7,509 nt of DNA from Mucilaginibacter sp. (GCA_014376655.1 JACMRC010000198.1:1-7509); one strand, 5' to 3'. Shown: positions 1-6,936, counted from the first letter of the stretch. A program made the numbers and translations. Notes: generated by a model not told the origin, from the sequence alone.

Positions 1-317
1 TAATGAACCGCATTGGCGGCCATTGGAAACCCATTATTATGTACCAGTTAAAAGATGGCCCGCGCCGGTACAGCGAAATAAAACGCGCTATCCCTGCGGT
101 TACCGAGAAAATGCTGATCCAACACCTGAAACAATTAGAAGCCGATAAGCTCATCATCCGCAAAGCGGAGCCTGTTGTGCCGCCCTTTGTTACCTATAAG
201 CTAAGCGCATCAGGCGAGGCGTTGATGCCTGTCATGACTGCTATGGTTGATTGGGCGATTAAAGATAGTAAAGTATTGGCGAAGAAGTTTGAGTTGGAAG
301 AGGTGGCAGGAGCTTAA
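1..317 (+). CDS. HxlR-family winged-helix transcriptional regulator, 5' end outside the window
   Basis: Cytoplasmic DNA-binding regulator of the HxlR (DUF24) family, typically a dimer that represses or activates nearby genes in response to redox or small-molecule stress. The visible frame has an ATG at position 3, but the protein there begins MNRIGGHWKPIIMYQL, which is the family core right after the usual N-terminal Cys-Pro segment. About 15-20 residues, including the conserved sensor cysteine, should therefore lie upstream, and the ATG is probably an internal methionine. Seen next are the DGPRRYSEIKRAIP helix, the recognition-helix stretch TEKMLIQHLKQLEADKLI, and the wing VPPFVTYKLSASGEAL, all in family order. 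The C-terminus (to ELEEVAGA, TAA at 315-317) is normal. No partner gene is visible on its side; the next gene to the right is convergent. The family call is firm; the regulated target is unknown. Confidence 0.9.
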   Translation, partial: MNRIGGHWKPIIMYQLKDGPRRYSEIKRAIPAVTEKMLIQHLKQLEADKLIIRKAEPVVPPFVTYKLSASGEALMPVMTAMVDWAIKDSKVLAKKFELEEVAGA

Positions 318-363
318 GCTTTTATAGCTGTAAATTGAAGAGACGTAGTCTCGATCCATATAT

Positions 364-388
364 TAGCAACGGGTTTCAACCCGTTGAA
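364..388 (+). repeat. Left 25-nt arm of the nested element, itself a hairpin
   Basis: This arm is an exact reverse complement of 475-499. It also folds on its own: CAACGGGTT (368-376) pairs with AACCCGTTG (379-387) across a 2-nt centre, realistically an 8-bp stem with a 4-nt loop. This self-complementary GGGTT/AACCC core is the REP-like part of the element. Confidence 0.8.
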
Positions 389-409
389 TTAGAAAAGTAA
401 ATGATTAGA

Positions 410-454
410 GAACCGTAGGTTCGGCCCATATAATATGCGTCGTGCCTACGGCAC
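410..454. repeat. Inner 45-nt near-palindrome of the nested element
   Basis: Two mini-hairpins (410-422 and 442-454) face each other across a 19-nt AT-rich segment that is itself partly self-complementary (CATAT/ATATG). The two hairpins are related in inverted orientation, 9 of 13 positions by hand count. The centre coincides with that of the outer arms, so it is part of the same structure and not an unrelated neighbour. Confidence 0.65.
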
Positions 455-474
455 TTTTGTTTGTTGGGTTTGTG

Positions 475-499
475 TTCAACGGGTTGAAACCCGTTGCTA
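475..499 (-). repeat. Right 25-nt arm of the nested element, inverted copy
   Basis: This is the exact reverse complement of 364-388, with an 86-nt segment between the arms. The match stops abruptly on both sides, since neither the outer nor the inner neighbouring bases pair. The arms can therefore pair with each other or form two separate hairpins in single-stranded DNA or RNA. Confidence 0.8.
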
Positions 500-510
500 T
501 AATATTGGTC

Positions 511-530
511 GAGCCGATGGCTCTTTTTTT
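511..530 (+). terminator. Possible intrinsic terminator for the HxlR gene
   Basis: GAGCC (511-515) pairs with GGCTC (519-523) and is followed directly by seven T (524-530) on the plus strand. The stem is only 5 bp with a 3-nt loop, so it is weak alone. It is also the rightmost hairpin of the 340-523 element, so termination may be a by-product. It lies about 195 nt after the regulator's stop codon. Confidence 0.35.
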
Positions 531-567
531 AGTCCTGAGAAAGCCTACCCACCCGTAAAATTTACAA

Positions 568-798
568 TTATGCGTTTGAATTTGCCGGCGGATTAATCCA
601 TCTGATAATAGCCACAATTATAAACGCCGTTACAGGGGTTGTAAAAAGAGCAAGCAAAACGGTACCCCAGTAACCTAAAACGGTGTCTTTGCCATAACTG
701 CCTACAGAATTAATAAGCAGGATCCATAAGGTTATGAATACAAGCATTAGTACTGTCAATAAAGGACTGGGCCCTACAATTGCGAAAGCGAATATCAT
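568..798 (-). CDS. Small two-helix membrane protein, function unknown
   Basis: A 76-residue protein not assigned to a named family. It starts MIFAFAIVGPSPLLTVLMLVFITLWILLINSVGS and has two clear hydrophobic stretches, about residues 10-30 and 43-65, joined by a short polar loop containing GKDTVLGYWGT. It ends with the polar tail RWINPPANSNA. This is the layout of a small integral inner-membrane protein with a hairpin topology. Its ATG (796-798) lies only 10 nt after the stop of the GH38-like gene on the same strand, so the two are probably co-transcribed and may be translationally coupled. No Shine-Dalgarno is evident, as is usual for this phylum. The well-formed helices and tail argue that it is real, but no role can be assigned. 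Confidence 0.7.
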   Translation of the reverse strand: MIFAFAIVGPSPLLTVLMLVFITLWILLINSVGSYGKDTVLGYWGTVLLALFTTPVTAFIIVAIIRWINPPANSNA

Positions 799-808
799 GG
801 CACTTATA

Positions 809-3406
809 TTATTTCTTAAAGTTAGTAAATTTTAGCGTCCGTATCCCAAACCGTGGCATTGCAACATTTACATTAGTTGTTGCGGGAGCACCTTTACCCA
901 TTGTCAGTGCTTGCACCACATCGCCATTTAGCGCAACAATTTCGGCTTTATCGGCAAGGGCATCCAGCGTTATTTTTTTAGGCTGATTATCGCCTTCGGC
1001 ATTAAACAGGCGCACCAGCAGATCATTACCATCAACCGTAACCGATGAAACTTCTAATCCCTTACCGGCAACACTAATTAACGACCGCGATTTTATAACA
1101 CTTGGATCGGCTGATGGGTTAGTAGGTGCAGCATATGACGTTTCGGCTATCATCGGCTCGCTAAATTTATCACTTTCTGTCCATATGCCGGCTTTGTCCC
1201 ATTTGCCGGCATGGGGTATAAGCGCGTAGTTCATTTCGGTAGGATATTTAAGCGTGTAGTTACGTCCCCATAAACCAACCCCCGAATATGCTATATCCAA
1301 TCCTAATGGGAAATCTTCGCCATGCGCATAGTTGGTGGTATGATCAGTCAACACAGCCATTCCATAAGCGTTTTTATTATCGGTAACATCAACCCAGTTC
1401 AATACTACGTTATTTTTGATGCTATCCCAACGGGTAAAAAAGGTGTTTCCCAGCTTGCTTTCGGTGACATCAAACGGGGCGTTTTTATATACTTTTTGCC
1501 CTTTCAGGTTAAGCGGGAACAACGCCAGCAGTTTGTCACGGTCATCATAAAAAGCCTTTTTAAGCGATGTTGCTTCGTATTTACCTGTTTGACTATATGG
1601 GTTTCCAATGCCTGGATTACCTTGCCAGTCTATCTTTAAATGTACGTCTATACGTTTCCCCCCTTGTGTAAACGCTAAAACCTGGGTAAATGGATTATTG
1701 CCTACCAATCCTTTAACCTGCAGACTAACTTGCAGCGGGCCCTCAGTTAAAACAGTAACCTCGGCAGGCTGATCAACGCTCGATTTAAAGCCACCATCTT
1801 TGAAGAAATCGCCACGTAATTCATTAAAACGTCGAGGGTTGGCTTTATCAACAAACTCTTTATTGTTTAACGTTTTGCCAATAAGGCTTTCAATTGTTCC
1901 GCCTTTCGCGGGGTCAATAATGGCGGCGTAGAGGTCAGTTTCTATTTTATATTTACCATTACTTTGCTTTAAAACTTTGGCTCCGGCACTCACAACTGGT
2001 GCTTTTTTTACTATGGTATAAACATCATACCCAACGGAAGGGATATTATTTGTTTTTACCAACAGCATCGTATCTGCTAAAAACTGTGTTTGGAGTGGCT
2101 GTCCTTTGCTGTCAATAATTTGTATGTCTTTTGCACTACGATCAGGGAGCCCTACTTTAACAACTTCAGCCCGGCTAATTCCCTGGGTATTAAAAACGCG
2201 CACGTGCCTACCGCCTGGCATGTTGAAAAACAGGTAGCCCGTAAGCGTGCTAATACTATCTGCTTTTTTATTAGCTATCCCCGTCCACTTCACAACCTTG
2301 TCTGCCCAGGTATTACCCTGCCCCATGTTATAGGGTACTATCCAGCAATCATGGTGCTGCGACAGCAGCAAGCGTGTCCAGCCTTCATCCAATGCTGCTT
2401 TGGGCCAGGGCCTGCCTTTATAAACAGTGACTATAGCGGCCAGCTTTTCGGCAGTAACCAGTTTGTTTTCTGATATGCGCACCTGCTGCGCTATGCGTTG
2501 CAAGATCTGCGAACCCCAAACCAGGCTGGTTAGCACATCTTCCTGCGAAAATTTCCAGTCCTGCGTTGGTGTTTTGATGGAGTAGTTGTCTACATAATCT
2601 GTCCAGGTTTTATATTCGGTGGGTTGGTAGCCGCGGTTTCCATCGCCAACGTATGGGCCGCCTTTCCAGCCGGCATCTTGTAGGGTAAAACCGGCAGGGT
2701 GTTTTATACCGGCGGCAAAAGCTGCATTAATAAAAGCTTTACTATTGCTGTTGCCTATAGTTTCCCAGGTTGACCCAGGCTTTAAATCTTCAATAGCATA
2801 GCGCGGCACAGTTACCAGTTTTGTGCCATCCGGACCGATCCAATTTACCAACTCGCCGCCAAAAGCGCGGGTATAACCACCCCATAACGTATTAGGATTT
2901 TTAAGCGAAGCGTATTTATAGCCAAATGATTTTAAAATCTGCGGCAAGGCGCTGGTAAAGCAAGGTTCTTCGGACGAGTAGGTGGTAAACACTGCCGTTG
3001 GGAAATGCTGCCTCACGGCTTCCATACCATAAGCAAACTGGCGGATGATGCTTTCGCCGCTGATGTTGTACATGTAGCTTTGCCCGTAGGCCGGGCTTAC
3101 ATATTCAATACGGCGGGTGGCAATGCTTTGGTCGGCGAAGATGGCTTGCAGGTCTTTGTAGCCTTGCTCGTCTTTAGCTTTTGCCATGGCCCAAGTTTCG
3201 GGCTCAATCTCCAGGTTTATCTTCCAGTTTGGGTGTGCCTTTAACTGCGATACAATAAAGCTGGTATAATTTACCGGGTAATGCCCCCAAAAACCGCCGT
3301 GATAGCCATCAATGAAGTAAGCTTTGTCCTGCGCGATGGATGATGCGCTTATCAGCATGGAAAAACATATAGCAGTAAGTAGTTTATTGGGAATTGTAAG
3401 GCGCAT
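809..3406 (-). CDS. Secreted glycoside hydrolase family 38-like protein (alpha-mannosidase family)
   Basis: Predicted periplasmic or exported glycosidase; GH38 enzymes are metal-dependent retaining alpha-mannosidases. I place the start at the ATG at 3404-3406, giving 865 residues. It begins MRLTIPNKLLTAICFSMLIS and has a signal peptide probably cut after Gln26 (SSIAQ|DKAYF). A longer frame from a TTG at 3473-3475 would bury this signal and is unlikely. The GH38 N-terminal barrel spans about residues 28-280, a middle three-helix region about 285-390 contains LLLSQHHDCWIVPYN (HHD at 351-353), and a long C-terminal beta-sandwich region from about 400 includes VRVFNTQGISRAEVVKVGLP, a GGTIESLIGK segment and a LIPHAGKW motif. 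The usual N-terminal HxD metal motif appears as DGYHGG (Asp33, His36), and the nucleophile loop as SSEEPCFTSALPQIL (Glu146/Glu147), so substrate and chemistry may differ. No SusC/SusD pair is nearby. The family call is strong; mannosidase activity is inferred. Confidence 0.85.
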   Translation of the reverse strand: MRLTIPNKLLTAICFSMLISASSIAQDKAYFIDGYHGGFWGHYPVNYTSFIVSQLKAHPNWKINLEIEPETWAMAKAKDEQGYKDLQAIFADQSIATRRIEYVSPAYGQSYMYNISGESIIRQFAYGMEAVRQHFPTAVFTTYSSEEPCFTSALPQILKSFGYKYASLKNPNTLWGGYTRAFGGELVNWIGPDGTKLVTVPRYAIEDLKPGSTWETIGNSNSKAFINAAFAAGIKHPAGFTLQDAGWKGGPYVGDGNRGYQPTEYKTWTDYVDNYSIKTPTQDWKFSQEDVLTSLVWGSQILQRIAQQVRISENKLVTAEKLAAIVTVYKGRPWPKAALDEGWTRLLLSQHHDCWIVPYNMGQGNTWADKVVKWTGIANKKADSISTLTGYLFFNMPGGRHVRVFNTQGISRAEVVKVGLPDRSAKDIQIIDSKGQPLQTQFLADTMLLVKTNNIPSVGYDVYTIVKKAPVVSAGAKVLKQSNGKYKIETDLYAAIIDPAKGGTIESLIGKTLNNKEFVDKANPRRFNELRGDFFKDGGFKSSVDQPAEVTVLTEGPLQVSLQVKGLVGNNPFTQVLAFTQGGKRIDVHLKIDWQGNPGIGNPYSQTGKYEATSLKKAFYDDRDKLLALFPLNLKGQKVYKNAPFDVTESKLGNTFFTRWDSIKNNVVLNWVDVTDNKNAYGMAVLTDHTTNYAHGEDFPLGLDIAYSGVGLWGRNYTLKYPTEMNYALIPHAGKWDKAGIWTESDKFSEPMIAETSYAAPTNPSADPSVIKSRSLISVAGKGLEVSSVTVDGNDLLVRLFNAEGDNQPKKITLDALADKAEIVALNGDVVQALTMGKGAPATTNVNVAMPRFGIRTLKFTNFKK

Positions 3407-3477
3407 GATTGCTTGATAATAGGATTCTCTAAAGTAGTGATTTTTGAAGTTAATAGATAGTGTATGCGCCTTCAAAC

Positions 3478-3513
3478 AAAAATAGCGACAGGTTTCAAAC
3501 CCATCGCTATTTT
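3478..3513 (-). terminator. Hairpin terminator after the lipoprotein gene; REP-like sequence
   Basis: AAAATAGCGA (3479-3488) pairs perfectly with TCGCTATTTT (3504-3513). Inside this, after a 2x2 mismatch, GGTT (3491-3494) pairs with AACC (3498-3501). On the minus strand the stem is followed by a TATTTTTGTTTG tract, which fits an intrinsic terminator for the gene ending at 3537. The sequence also resembles the arms at 364-388 and 475-499: from TAGC through GGTTTCAA it matches 14 of 16 positions. The element may therefore be a single REP-like unit used as a terminator. It implies that the GH38-like gene has its own promoter in 3407-3477, where I see no convincing match. Confidence 0.6.
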
Positions 3514-3536
3514 ACCATCATTATTATAACGTATAT

Positions 3537-4280
3537 TTATTTAGAGTCTATAGTTATCTTCTGCTTGCCTTTGCCATCCATTTGTATTCTGCATGAATCA
3601 ATGGTGCGGTTGCTTTTTTCAAGGTAATATCTGCCGGTAAATTTCTGCGGATCGGTATGCTCGCCTTCGATGCTGCCATCTACTTTTATTTGGATAGTTT
3701 CATCATAAATGCTTTCAAGCTTGTAGTTAGATGTACGCTTGCCACCCGATCCTGGTAAGGTTTCCTCGGTGGTCCAGGTACCGCCAATGGCTATTTTTTC
3801 GGTAGGGAAGTTAATTTGGAAGGTACCAACATCAATCACCTGGAAATTTGCCGGTATGGTATGCCCGTTGGTAAATGTAAGCGGCTTTAACAGTTTGCCA
3901 TATTTATCAATAATAAACTTATAGGTCGAATCAATAGTAGGTCGTATCTCTTTGTCGAATTTAATTTCTTCGGGCGTCATTTCTGCCTGCGGTTTGTCTG
4001 AAGAATACTCGTCAGAGTTGGTCACCTTCTGGTTCTTCACTTTTACAAAATCAACTTTTCCTGATAGCAGGTATGACGAATCGGGCATAACAGAATCTAC
4101 CCTAAGGCTCATCCTGATGAACTCGCCTTTTTCAATGCCGTCTTCGTTCGTCGAGGTGCGATATTTAACGTCTATTCGTTGTTCTTTAGCTAACTTAAGG
4201 CTTAACGAAACGTTTTTATTGCCGCAGGATGAACCCAGCAGCGCTATAGCGCCTAAAATGTAATAGTAACTTAATTTCAT
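3537..4280 (-). CDS. Lipoprotein of unknown function, possibly DUF6263-like
   Basis: A 247-residue protein with a lipoprotein signal: MKLSYYYILGAIALLGSSC, with the lipidated cysteine at residue 19. The residue at -3 is Gly and not the classical Leu, a common enough variant. No acidic run follows the cysteine (CGNKNVSL), so there is no visible surface-export signal and a periplasm-facing anchor is likely. The mature part is polar and beta-rich. It has an N-terminal strand region LSLKLAKEQRIDVKYRT, a lysine/glutamate-rich middle with PEEIKFDKEI, then DSTYKFIIDKYGKLLKP and a GGTWTTEETLPGSGG segment, and closes with a strand region ending KGKQKITIDSK. This pattern recalls Bacteroidota proteins grouped as DUF6263, but the link is by memory and uncertain. 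It is probably monocistronic, with a promoter at 4309-4340 and a terminator at 3478-3513. Confidence 0.85.
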   Translation of the reverse strand: MKLSYYYILGAIALLGSSCGNKNVSLSLKLAKEQRIDVKYRTSTNEDGIEKGEFIRMSLRVDSVMPDSSYLLSGKVDFVKVKNQKVTNSDEYSSDKPQAEMTPEEIKFDKEIRPTIDSTYKFIIDKYGKLLKPLTFTNGHTIPANFQVIDVGTFQINFPTEKIAIGGTWTTEETLPGSGGKRTSNYKLESIYDETIQIKVDGSIEGEHTDPQKFTGRYYLEKSNRTIDSCRIQMDGKGKQKITIDSK

Positions 4281-4308
4281 AATTGGTTGGGGTTTAAATT
4301 GGTTATAG

Positions 4309-4340
4309 CTAAGATATAATATTGCATACTGTTTATCAAA
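4309..4340 (-). promoter_or_regulatory. Putative Bacteroidota-type promoter for the lipoprotein gene
   Basis: Read on the minus strand, a TTTG (-33 type, plus-strand CAAA at 4337-4340) is followed after exactly 20 nt by TATCTTAG (4309-4316). The latter matches the -7 consensus TAnnTTTG at 5 of 6 fixed positions. Transcription would start near 4303, leaving a leader of about 22 nt before the ATG at 4278-4280. Confidence 0.45.
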
Positions 4341-4381
4341 TATTTATGCCAAACCTTTACTACTAATAAAATCGCTATTTG

Positions 4382-4413
4382 CTTGCACTCCTTTAAAGAA
4401 ACACTTAGATTTA
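4382..4413 (+). promoter_or_regulatory. Putative promoter for the PAS sensor gene
   Basis: CTTG (4382-4385, one mismatch to TTTG) is followed after 20 nt by TAGATTTA (4406-4413), which matches TAnnTTTG at 5 of 6 fixed positions. A start near 4420 would give a leader of about 75 nt before the ATG at 4496. A perfect TTTG at 4378-4381 lies 4 nt further away, at a 24-nt spacing. The elements are weak, so this is a candidate only. Confidence 0.3.
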
Positions 4414-4495
4414 TATAAACGAAAAATTGTAATAGTTGTAGGCGATAAGTTAGGGCCGAAAGCTAATGCAGATTTTTTTGTCCTAATTATAAGCT

Positions 4496-6895
4496 ATGCC
4501 GGTTAAGTTCAACGTTTCTGTCAAACTATACCTGTTGCTATTTATAGCAGCAGCAAGTTTAATAGGCTTGGGGCTTTATGGCATTAAGGAGTTGGCCAAA
4601 ATGAACGCCAACACACAAACGCTTTACGCTGATCGTGTGGTACCGTTTCAGCAACTATCAAATGTGCGGTTTCAGTATAATACCGAGATCGTTCCAATAG
4701 CGCAAAGAGTTAAAAATCATTCCATCAGCTTTACAGAAGCCAACCGACGTATCCGCAGTGCGCAACAAGTCATCAATACTAACTGGCACGCCTATCAGCT
4801 TACCTACCTAACTCCCGAAGAAAAAGTTTTATTTAAACAAGCCGATCAATTAAAAAAACAGGTCGACGAAACTTGCCGGGAGCTGATACTGGTATTATCA
4901 CGAAATGACGAAACGGCGCTAAGTGAGCTGATCAAAAAGCGATTTTCTGCCGACCCGGACCCGTATGTAGTAAAACTAACAGCGTTAATGGATCTTCAGC
5001 TAAGGGTAGGAAAGCAATTATTTAACAGCAACAATAAAATTTATAATAATACTTCTAAAGAGTTCATCTTTATAATCGCCTTGTCGTTGCTTGTCGCGGT
5101 ATCGCTTTTCCTGATCATTATTAAAAACATCAAAAAGTTAATTAAAACTATCCTAAAGAGCAGTAGTATAATTAAAGAGAGCGAAGAGAAATACCAGTCG
5201 CTATTTGAGCAGGCATCAGATGCCATATATGTTTGCAACGCAAACGGTTATTTTACCAATGTAAACAATAGTATGTGCCAACTAACCGGTTACAGCCGCG
5301 ATGAACTATTAAAAATGACTGTTGGTGATTTGTTAAATGCGGACCTGTTACGCCTTAATCCATTAATGTACGCCAAGGCAAACCCCGGCGATTCGATTAA
5401 AGGCGAACGAAAATTCATTCACAAAGCCGGTTGTATTGTTGACATTGAAGTAAACGGTAAAAAATTTAGCGATGACAGGGTGCTGGTAATATTACGGGAC
5501 ATAACCGACCGTAAAAAGATGGAAGCCGAGCTAAAAAAAGCCGAATTGAGGTTCCGCACGTTGGCCGATAAATCGATGGTGGGGATTTACATTGTACAAA
5601 AGGGCAAATTTGTTTATGTAAATCCGCGCTTTGCCGAGGTATTTGGATATGAACCAATGGAACTGATAGGTACGTTACCGGTTACGCAAATCATCCATCC
5701 CGACTATAGAAATCTGGCTAACGAGAATGTGCGCGCAAGGATGGACGACGAAAAGACAAGCGTGCATTACGAGGCAATGGGGATAAAGAAAGACGGCACC
5801 AGCAACTGGGTAGAGTTTTATGGCAGCAGGGTAGATATGGACGATGAGCCAACTATAATAGGTTCAATGATCGACATTACTGAGCGCCGGCTGGCCGAAG
5901 ATGAGTTGCGCCTATCTGAACAGAAATACAAAATGCTTTTTGACAGTAGCCCCATGCCATTGTTAATGGTTGATAAAAATGACCTGTCGATAATAGCGGC
6001 AAATGAAGAAGCAACCCGGCTGTACGGTTACACTAACCAGGAACTGTTAAAAATGACAATCAGGGACATGCGCCACCCGGATGATAAGGATAAGGTTTGG
6101 GATAATTTCAAACTATCGCTTAAAACATCAAGCGATAGGGGGATATTTAAACATGTAAAAAAGAACGGGGCCGAACTGAGCGTACAGGTTATAGCACATG
6201 ATATATTATTTGAAGGAAAAAAAGTGCGATTGGGCCTTTATAATGACCTTACAGAAAAAATAAAGGCAGAACAACTGCACGAAAAAACCGAAGCCAACCT
6301 GCAAACAATTTTAAATACTACCGATACAGCGTATGCCCTGTTAGACAGAAATCTTGACGTGCTGGAGTATAATAACAAAGCATTGATATTTGCGAAGAAT
6401 GAATTTGGCTTTGACCCCGATAGCGGCGGTAAATTCTTCGAGCATTTACCAAATAGCCGCCGCCCGCAATTTGCCGAATATGCTAAAAGGGTATTTGCGG
6501 GCCATACAGTAAGTTATGAGGTAGCTTATAACCCGTCGGACGCGGGCGATGTTTGGTATTATGTCCGGATGTTCCCGATATCAAACAAAGACAACGAAAT
6601 TTTGGGCCTGGTATTAGCCATAACCGATATCACCGAGCGTAAAAATGCCGAGCAGAGCCTGCAATCGGCCTACGACCAAATCAAGACACAAATTAAATTT
6701 ATCCGCGAAATGGTGTGGAAACAATCTCATGTGCTACGTAGCCCGCTGGCTAATTTAAAGGGGTTAACCACTATATTACAGAACACACCCGATGATAAAG
6801 AAGTACTGGCGTTTATTCAAATAGAGCTTGACCGTATGGATAAAGTTTTCATGGAGATGGCCGAGGATTCATCAAACGATGAGATGAATTTTTGA
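4496..6895 (+). CDS. Membrane sensor: 4HB extracytoplasmic domain, four PAS domains, histidine-box helices, no ATPase domain
   Basis: A 799-residue signalling protein. TM1 is about residues 10-30 and TM2 about 188-210. Residues 31-187 form a helical periplasmic region like the four-helix-bundle ligand module of chemoreceptors. No clear HAMP domain follows; a basic coiled linker (211-232) leads to four PAS domains: about 230-345 (ending LRDITDRKK), 350-468 (MIDITERRL), 475-592 (YNDLTEKIK) and 598-718 (ITDITERKN). A C-terminal segment, 719-799, has WKQSHVLRSPLANLKGL with His745, which resembles the H-box (SHELRTPL) of HisKA dimerization/phosphoacceptor helices. The protein stops 54 residues later, and no N, G1 or G2 box of a HATPase domain is present here or in the following DNA, so it does not look like a frameshifted kinase. 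It may receive phosphate from a partner kinase or act as a regulatory dimer. No PAS cofactor motif (for example LOV NCRFLQ) is seen. Confidence 0.9.
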   Translation: MPVKFNVSVKLYLLLFIAAASLIGLGLYGIKELAKMNANTQTLYADRVVPFQQLSNVRFQYNTEIVPIAQRVKNHSISFTEANRRIRSAQQVINTNWHAYQLTYLTPEEKVLFKQADQLKKQVDETCRELILVLSRNDETALSELIKKRFSADPDPYVVKLTALMDLQLRVGKQLFNSNNKIYNNTSKEFIFIIALSLLVAVSLFLIIIKNIKKLIKTILKSSSIIKESEEKYQSLFEQASDAIYVCNANGYFTNVNNSMCQLTGYSRDELLKMTVGDLLNADLLRLNPLMYAKANPGDSIKGERKFIHKAGCIVDIEVNGKKFSDDRVLVILRDITDRKKMEAELKKAELRFRTLADKSMVGIYIVQKGKFVYVNPRFAEVFGYEPMELIGTLPVTQIIHPDYRNLANENVRARMDDEKTSVHYEAMGIKKDGTSNWVEFYGSRVDMDDEPTIIGSMIDITERRLAEDELRLSEQKYKMLFDSSPMPLLMVDKNDLSIIAANEEATRLYGYTNQELLKMTIRDMRHPDDKDKVWDNFKLSLKTSSDRGIFKHVKKNGAELSVQVIAHDILFEGKKVRLGLYNDLTEKIKAEQLHEKTEANLQTILNTTDTAYALLDRNLDVLEYNNKALIFAKNEFGFDPDSGGKFFEHLPNSRRPQFAEYAKRVFAGHTVSYEVAYNPSDAGDVWYYVRMFPISNKDNEILGLVLAITDITERKNAEQSLQSAYDQIKTQIKFIREMVWKQSHVLRSPLANLKGLTTILQNTPDDKEVLAFIQIELDRMDKVFMEMAEDSSNDEMNF

Positions 6896-6936
6896 TAATT
6901 TCGCCTTTATCGTGCCTGTGTTTGATTTTTGTATCT

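Larger units (their letters stand above)
340..523. repeat. Nested inverted-repeat element (REP/BIME-like or MITE-like), 184 nt, non-coding
   Basis: The whole element folds back on a centre near position 432. The outer arms are 340-388 and 475-523, each 49 nt, matching as reverse complements at 41 of 49 positions by hand count. Within them 364-388 and 475-499 are identical over 25 nt. An inner near-palindrome, 410-454, has the same centre. Four mini-hairpins with 5-bp stems and 3-nt loops mark the boundaries: GAGAC-GTA-GTCTC (340-352), GAACC-GTA-GGTTC (410-422), GTGCC-TAC-GGCAC (442-454) and GAGCC-GAT-GGCTC (511-523). Each is joined to an AT-rich ATATA/AATATT spacer. It fills the gap between two convergent genes, the usual site for REP-like elements. 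No transposase is present, so any movement would be in trans. A short minus-strand reading frame across it is judged spurious. Confidence 0.75.

Noticed and set aside
340..523. CRISPR array
   Set aside because: The 25-nt repeats occur only twice, in inverted orientation, and the segment between them is structured and not a spacer; no cas genes are present.
340..523. Insertion sequence with terminal inverted repeats
   Set aside because: Only 184 nt long with no transposase frame and no clear target-site duplication at its ends; at most a non-autonomous element.
405..617. Minus-strand open frame of 70 codons
   Set aside because: It runs through the inverted-repeat element and into the end of the 76-residue gene in another frame; its sequence is dictated by the repeats and shows no domain or signal.
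2090..2473. Plus-strand open frame of 127 codons inside the glycosidase gene
   Set aside because: It lies antisense to strongly recognisable GH38 sequence and has no family features.
3407..3477. Promoter for the GH38-like gene
   Set aside because: TTTG motifs exist at the upstream end, but no -7 element at 19-21 nt matches the consensus better than chance; TACTTTAG is present without a -33 partner.
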